In this document: piece after piece, positions 57,217-64,000 of the stretch
Numbering within the stretch: the first letter of the stretch is position 1
Layout: each line of letters opens with the position of its first letter
The notes under the pieces: generated by a model
The model's input: the letters and a program-made list of their open reading frames with translations, nothing else
Database searches by the model: none
What the model was told of the DNA's origin: nothing
Source: Amanita rubescens
Taxonomy: Eukaryota > Basidiomycota > Agaricomycetes > Agaricales > Amanitaceae
Length of the DNA: 64,000 nt
Direction of reading: 5' to 3'
NCBI GenBank assembly: GCA_015039365.1
Contig: WION01000040.1
Span: forward strand, 124,001-188,000
Position numbers and translations under genes: made by a program

Positions 57217-60200
57217 ATGGAGGGTGAACAGAGGGTGAAGCGCTTCAAGGTACGCTTTGACCGCAACGCGTTCTCAAGTACTTAACTTTATAATAGCACC
57301 AATCATATAAAGAGTTACTCAAGGATGTTCACGTACCTTCGACACTTGATCAAAAATACTTGGAAAATGAGGACATTGAGGTTCGCTGGTATTATTCTGG
57401 GGGGGTCACACTAACAAATTACGATAGGACAATGACTCCCTCTTCCATTCGGGTTTGGATCATTGGAGACAGTTGAACCTTGCACTCAGTTTTCTCAAGT
57501 TTGCCAACAAAGTCGATCCGCTATGTCTTTCCATGCCGCTTTTGCTTCACAACTGGAAGGAGATCGTGAATTTGTGGATAGAGGCTACTCAACTTGCGGA
57601 TGACGAAGGTCTTAAAGCACTTTTAGAGTATGTTCTCTCTCCCTCCCTGAGAAATTTATTGAATTGGGTAGTCTTTTCCAAAAACTTGCAGCGGACTTGC
57701 GTACCACCCTCCTTCCGGAGTATCGCAATCTCCTCTCTTTCCTGCTAGCGTTTCTTCCCAAGCACATCTCGACAGATGCACTGGAAACTCTCCTTGCTAC
57801 GCTCGCCGCGTTCTTCAAGTACCTTCTTGTCCCATCCTTGCAATCCAGCTCAAAACTATTCGAAATTACATGGGAAGAGCTATGCTCAACCTTGCCAAAA
57901 TGTCTACCCGATATTCAACGGGCAATGGCAGAAGTGTGGGGCACGCTTCTACGACGCTTAAAGGGGAATGAGATGAAGGAAAAGGCGATGACGTTGTTGG
58001 CACAAAATCTTGAGGGCTTGGAAAATTCTTGGGCTACAGCATTCGTGTATGCGTGCAAGGCGAGCCTATATTCTACTCATGCAGATGTCAGCTCATTTTA
58101 TTTTAGTCTGTTTCGCAAAGCCTGCATACATGCACTACGTCATTGTTGAAACCACTTCTTACATACCATCTCACGTCCTCCACCGAACCGGAACTTACGC
58201 ATACTTTGATCCGGAGATCACTGACGGCCTTCCTTCATCACGTCAAGGGTCCAGACCAATTCAGTCCTGTTGCTGCAATTCTCATCGACCAGTTGGACTC
58301 GACATTGCGACAGTACTCAGAGAGTTCGACTACAGACCAAGCCGATATCCCTCTAGACGTGCAACTGTGTCGTGTGCTAGAAGTTGTTGTTGTGCCCAGT
58401 TCCGTTCGGCAGGGGTCGCGACTCACTCGTAAGCAACTTGAACATCCTTCATCTTGAGATCGTCTAACTTTACTTGTAGATTCGCAGCTCGAGCAGTTAT
58501 TCAACCTTCTTCCCCTTCTTCCTTTAAAACCCGCAAGCTCTGATGAACAATTGCGCGCGGCTCTCTTACGGTTTACCACGGCGCTATATACGGCTTCTGA
58601 TATGGCCCTTTGGTTAGGTTCTGGACGTCGCTTTCTCCAACGTTCCTGGGACGAAGCAGCTTCAGAAAAAGGCTCCGAATTCGTCGATGCTGATGTTGAA
58701 ATGCAGCCAAGCACGTCCTCTGAGCATCAACAGTCCAATGCGCCATTCCAGGCCGGCAACATCTACACATCCTTTACCTTGCCGTTCCACGCATGTCTTG
58801 CAGAACTTTCTTGGGGAGGTTGGAAGCTTGTTGCGCTCCCTCTCGTCTTGAAACATACGTTACCATTATTCACGAAAGTCGATCAGGAGAGAGTGGATGG
58901 ACAAATATCTAGATTCATGCTTGCGTTTCTCGCGGCGCTCAAGCGCTCCAAAAAGTTAAGTCCTTCAGAGGTGGACATTGTATGGCGGGAGAGGTTAGAA
59001 AAATGGTGTATAGACAAGATATCTGCAAGGATGGACGAAGATGAGTTTACGGAGGAGAGAGTAAGCGAAGTCATGTTTTCATGTTATTCCGTATCCGTAT
59101 CTGATCCTGTGTAGGTGTCGGAGCTCAACGATATACTTGAACTCGCCACCTTTTTCTCTTCTGCATTTTCAAAATCTATAGCCAAGTTGGCAAATAAAAC
59201 CTTTCATGACACGTCTCCCTCAAAAGCCAACACTGCTTGGGTAATTGGTAGCTGCTTGCAGATCCTGGCAGGCAGCGGTGCATCAGAGTGGGTTGACGAT
59301 GTGGACATTCTCGCGTGGACAGATGCTGTTACGAAAAGTTGGGCGTGGTCTGCAGAGGCGTTGGCTGGCCTCGTAAACATTTCTCCTCTTTTCTCAAGGT
59401 AATCGTTTTCCGGTCAACTCCTGCCCCGCTAATCAAGTCAAGTAGCAAATCTGCCTCTACAGTTTTGGCAGATGTCTATCCTTCTCTTCAAGCATCCTTG
59501 ATGTCCCATTCACGTTCTCTCAGGCTCGCCGTGCTTCGGCTGCTCGATTCTCCCCTTGTTCAAGTTCCGAGCCCCATGACGGAAGTTGTCAAACGATGCA
59601 TACAAGCCGAGGAAGCATCAATTGATGTTCAGGGAGTGCGCGAGAGGATCGTTCGCATTGGCAGGGTCAGCTCAGTGGTAGCAGATGAGCAAGGGGCAGA
59701 TGTTTGCGCGCGGTGGCTGATAGGTGAAACTTGCCATACTTGGTGGAGCGTTCTCTAACCTGGATCAATAGCCCAGCTCAAAGTTAACTTACGTCCTGTC
59801 TGGTCACCCGCTGCTGCAGCCATTTCTACCCTGACCGCGAAGCATGGTGATCTCGTCTGGCGCATTTTGTTTGAAGAATTAAGAGCTGCAACGATAAAAG
59901 ATGCGGGGGCCGGCAATATTGATCCGCTGCCTTCATGGGGTGACGGGAACCTTCCCGATGATGATAACCTAGATGACCCTTGGGAGGAGGAACGGACTTG
60001 GCGTGATCCGAGCGCTCATAAGTTGCGGGCCACGGTAGCCAAGTGGGTTGCTGGTTCAGAGTTCTTGTTGGCGGACCTTCGAAAGGTAGGGCTCGTTGCC
60101 GTGCTGAATTGGGGTGACTTATCAATCAACATAACATCCAGTCATTGCCAACTAGGGATAAGTTTGACGTACAGTCATATGAAGCGCAGCTCCTTTCAAC

Positions 60201-63200
60201 TCTTGGTCAATGTTCTTCTCTCGCAGAAAAACACAATCGGGATCTGGTTTCATTCTTCCTTTCGTTGACAAGCAATGGCAATATCGACGCAATTGTTACC
60301 GAAGATGAAGCCCCACTTGTCCTTGTCCCAAAGCTGCTCCCTCGGCCAAAGTTGTCCGCATATCTTAACCTATTCTCCAAGTTTTCCAATCCAAAAGCAT
60401 TATATGCAACAGAGACTCTGCGCACCCTCTACATCGCGCTTCTTTCTCATCCCGATCGTTCTCTTCAGATCTTATCCCTATCATGTCTACTCACCTACAA
60501 ATCGCCTGCGCTACGCTCTCACGAAGGGAAAGTCAGATCGCTTCTTGATGACACTAATTGGAGAGACGAACTCACGATGCTCAACATGAACGAATTGGAG
60601 CAAAACGAGAGAAAGGAAATGGTCGATGTTTTGATCAGACTATTATTCGGGAAGATGTTGGAGAAAAGAGGCCGAGCGCGGGGTGCGGATCGGAGAGCTG
60701 CAATCTTGACGGCGCTGGCGTCATGTGACGACGAAGAGCTTGGTCTTTTAGTGGAGTTGATGCTAAAACCTTTGGGCATCGATAGGACGAGCGGGACAGC
60801 GGCAGATTCTGCCAAGGTTGATCTGGATATGTTGTCGGAGAAGCAACAGACAGGTTTTTTGACTTTACTTGGAGACGTGTTGAAGAATCTTGGGCCAAGG
60901 CTATTAAGATACTGGCCTGCGTTGATTTCAGCTGTTACTGGACTCGTAACCAACGCACACGAGAAAGTCGCTGGTTCGAATGATTCTGGGCCAAGTCTTG
61001 AAGAGCAAGTTGGGGACGACGATCATCAGGATGACGACAACAAGGAAAAGGATGATGAACCCAAGTCCTCAGGGCACCCGATAAAGGTCTATCGCTCAAT
61101 ACGTCAACTCGGCTTGAAGAGGTTTGCCGATTTCTTCAAATGTCCGGTTTACTTTGACTTTGCACCCTTCCTGAAGTCTTCGTTTCCATCCTTCATTTCT
61201 CCACGACTCGCGTCTCTGGACAAAGAAAATACACAGGCCCCTTCAGCGTTGCTAGAGTTGTTCTTTACCTGGACTCAAGATGTTCGATATGTCCCTTACT
61301 TCATCAAGTATGATGCGCGAACATTACCCAGGGTTTATGACTGCTTGGTCGCAACAAATGTCAAACCTGCTGTCGTATCGCGGATATTTGACATTGTCAG
61401 CAATATTCTCGAGTATTCTGCATCCGATGAAGATATACGTGAACACGTCTTTAAGCCACATGTTTCACTCCTCCTGACAAACCTGTCGTTGCTCATCGAA
61501 CGTTCTAAGACTCTGACATCCGTTTCAAGTCCTCTGGGCCAAAGGCAGATTAGCATCTTGTCATCCATAGCCCAATACTTGACGGACAAGGACCAAGCAT
61601 CGACTCTTGTTGGCCTGTTGCTTCCACTCTTGCGCCATCCAACGAAGACTGTACCTGAAAAAGTTAAGGTGGATCTTGTCAAGATCATAGGAGATATTAT
61701 GCCTCTTGTTCCTGATCTCAGAAGTTCCAGTAGTGCGATGTACGAGAAAGTATATGCGTCTCTATCTATGCTTTTCCAGACATTGCGTTCTCGGCAAGGG
61801 AGGTTTGCACTTACATCCGCGTTTCGTCAATTGGCTAGTCTCAATCCATCACTCGAAGGCTTATCAACCCTGGTGGAGTCATTAAACGCATACTCAACAA
61901 AACGAGTCGAGGAACCTGATTTTGATCGCCGATTGACAGCCTTCGCTGACCTTAACGAAAATCTTTACAAGACTCTGTCTGCGAACGATTGGCTGCCTGT
62001 CCTTTACAACTCTATGTACTTCATCCAGGACCACGAAGAGTTAACCATCAGAAGTAATGCATCGTTGGCCATGAAGCGATTCATTGACTTCGTCGCGTCA
62101 CCGCCATCACGCGATTTTGAATTCATTTTCCTTCGAATCCTGTACCCTGGGCTGAAAAATGGGCTTCGATCAAAGAACGAGCTTGTTCGAGCCGAAATCC
62201 TGGGCATAATGGCACATGCGGTTGCAACGTGCGAGCAAATCGAGATGCTGAAGGATATGCGGGTTCTACTTGCCGGCGGAGACGAAGAGGCCAATTTCTT
62301 TAACAATATCCTTCACCTCCAGGTCCACAGGCGTTCGAGGGCACTACGCCGTCTCGCAGACTTCTGCGATGAAGGTCATTTCCGGAGCAGCCTCCTTGCT
62401 GATGTATTCGTACCATTGGTGGAAAACTTTGTCGTCTCTTCTACATCAGTCAGCCATCATCTCGTTAATGACGCCATCCAGGCAATTGGGCATATGGCCA
62501 AGCGACTATCTTGGGCACCTTATCACGCACTAGTGCGTAAATATATCAAACTGTCTAAAGCCAAGGATGAGTCGGAGCGCGTTCACATCCGAACCCTGGT
62601 CGCCGTGTTAGATAACTTCCATTTCCCAATGAACGAGGTAGCCGAACCTGAAGCGGATGAAGTGGATGCAGAAGAGGCAGGTGAAGGCGATGCAGAAACC
62701 CGAAAAGAAGCCCGTGATACTGTTACTTTGATATCGAAGCCGATAACGGCACGTATTGCCGATGCAGTGAACGTGCGCTTACTACCCACGCTACTTGATC
62801 ACTTGGAGAAGCACGACCCCACGACTGACGACAACGCGCGCTTACCGATTGCCATAGGTATTGTCAATGTGGCAAAGCACCTTCCGGAATCGACTCGCGA
62901 AATTCAAATCCACCGTCTCTTAACGATCATCAGCCAGATATTCCGCAGTCATTCACAAGAAACCAGAGACCTCGCTCGTGATGCTTTGCAGCGCATCGCC
63001 GTCACTTTGGGCCCCGCTTATCTTTCGCAGATAATTCGGGAACTGAGAGGTGCCCTCTTGCGTGGGCCGCAGTTACACGTTCTAGCATTCGTGACACATG
63101 CTCTCCTTGTGCACGTAACCTCTGGCGAGCACGCAAAAGCCTTTGAAACCCTGGATGATTGTGTCAATGACGTTGCATATGTTTCGGCAGAAGTAATTTT

Positions 63201-64000
63201 CGGTGAATCCGGGAAAGATGTTCAGGCAGAGGACTTCAAGTCGAAGATGCGCGAAGTTCGCTTGTCGTCGTCCAAAGGTCTTGATTCTTTTACTATCATG
63301 GCGCGAGTCGCGACACCACCGAAGATCGGCAGCCTGCTTGCACCCTTGCGTTCTATTATGCATGAAACGGAATCTGCAAAGACCGTGAACCTGGTAGATG
63401 AAGTACTGAAGAGGGTAGCTGGTGGTCTCAATAGTAACAAGCATCTGGTTCCCAAGGAGTTAATCGTGCTGTGTCACACTCTCATCAGTCAGAACTCGAA
63501 GTTCTTGCAGCAAGCTCCGAGCCGCCGCCGAAAGGGAAAAGAAAAGGATGACGCCATTGTGCAGATGAAGCGGGATGTTGCTATTGAGACGGATCATTTC
63601 GCCAATAATTCGTATAAGTTTGTCCGTCATTTTTGGATGATTTAATAATGCCTGACGCCCAGATAGGTTCGTTGCCTTTGGGCTTGATCTTCTCCACACG
63701 GCTCTGCGGCGTACGCGCTTTGACTTTGGAGATTCAGAAGTAATGAACAGGCTGAACTCAATGATCGTTGTCGTGGGCAATACTTTATATTCAACAAGTG
63801 CACTGGTTACTGTCCTCGGTTTGAGGTGTGCTGCAGGACTCTCAAAGTGCCCTCTGCGTTCATTGGAAAAGTTCCTTCCCATTTTCGTGAACCAAGCACT
63901 TGATATTGTCAAGCAAACGGGCAACACCGAGGCTGAAGTCGTGCAGGTTGCATTGAAGACGCTCGCAACCATTCTTCGGGAAGGACCTCCTGTACAAGTC
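57217..64000 (+). CDS. UTP20: UTP20, component of the U3 snoRNP/SSU processome (3' end outside the window)
   Basis: Start at ATG 57217: MEGEQRVKRFKHQSYKELLKDVHVP... Exons 57217-57249, 57297-57380, 57428-57627, 57672-58059, 58107 to about 58430, and more. The order SLDHWRQLN-type (GLDHWRQLNLALSFLKFAN), SMPLLLHNWKEIVNLW, a long HEAT-repeat array and, towards the C-terminus, GRARGADRRAAILTALASC, ALLELFFTWTQDVRYVPYF, PSRRRKGKEKDDAIVQMKRD and FVAFGLDLLHTALRR agrees with UTP20 (DRIM in humans), a very large nucleolar HEAT protein needed for 18S rRNA processing. Intron 57250-57296 brings KRFK to HQSYKE; the intron at 58060-58106 has GC...AG ends (GCGAGC). The ORF at 60145-63645 is one exon of at least 1,150 codons. 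The gene continues past 64000. Confidence 0.93.
58060..58106 (+). other. GC-AG intron in UTP20
   Basis: The exon ends GCGTGCAAG and the intron begins GCGAGCC; the acceptor is TTTTATTTTAG. Splicing restores ACKSVSQSLHTCTTSLLKPLL; reading through gives a stop after RHC at about 58149. Confidence 0.7.

Noticed and set aside
1..64000. CRISPR array or bacterial operon signals
   Set aside because: No spaced short repeats of CRISPR type, and the short spliceosomal introns show a eukaryotic nuclear source.

Overview
The window looks like nuclear DNA of a filamentous basidiomycete, most likely an Agaricomycete. Genes are compact and broken by many short introns of about 45-60 nt with strong GT...AG ends (and a few GC...AG ends). 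The gene set includes a KDEL receptor, SRP72, pinin, UTP20, a TEA/ATTS transcription factor, a membrane-anchored GH5 exo-1,3-glucanase, neutral ceramidase, BTB and F-box proteins and GPI-anchored secreted proteins. All exon structures were joined by eye from splice signals and reading-frame continuity; nothing was aligned to a database.

Left part (1-16.6 kb) is an accessory, rearranged block. Two sacsin-like genes with HSP90-type ATPase modules lie head to head (1999 leftwards off the edge; 2594-10255 rightwards). A third, badly decayed copy lies at about 10640-11427 and a tiny scrap at about 16504. Between them sits a Crinkler (CRN)-like gene (13274-15815, minus) with an N-terminal ubiquitin-like header, a P-loop and a nuclease-like tail. 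The last 52 bp around its stop codon recur exactly about 1.36 kb downstream.

Middle (16.6-37.5 kb): KDEL receptor (minus), two adjacent J-domain genes (plus), small secreted or orphan genes, a tandem duplicate pair of BTB-like genes flanking an unrelated BTB gene on the other strand, a gene-poor decayed stretch (28.8-31.3 kb), a probable Sld7-type replication protein, a 3-hydroxyacyl-CoA dehydrogenase, and a Cys-rich GPI-anchored protein.

Right part (37.5-64 kb) is mostly conserved housekeeping: a long F-box protein, a histidine-phosphatase-fold membrane protein with RNG in place of RHG, SRP72 and a pinin-family splicing factor sharing a 92-bp divergent promoter, a type II membrane GH5 glucanase, a TEA transcription factor, neutral ceramidase, and the 5' part of UTP20, which runs off the right edge.

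A recurrent feature is a single extra or missing base in otherwise well-formed genes (sacsin-like copy 2, BTB copy B, GPI protein, F-box protein, SRP72). Either the assembly carries residual indel errors or several accessory genes are decaying; read re-mapping would decide. The most interesting region is the sacsin-like/Crinkler block.
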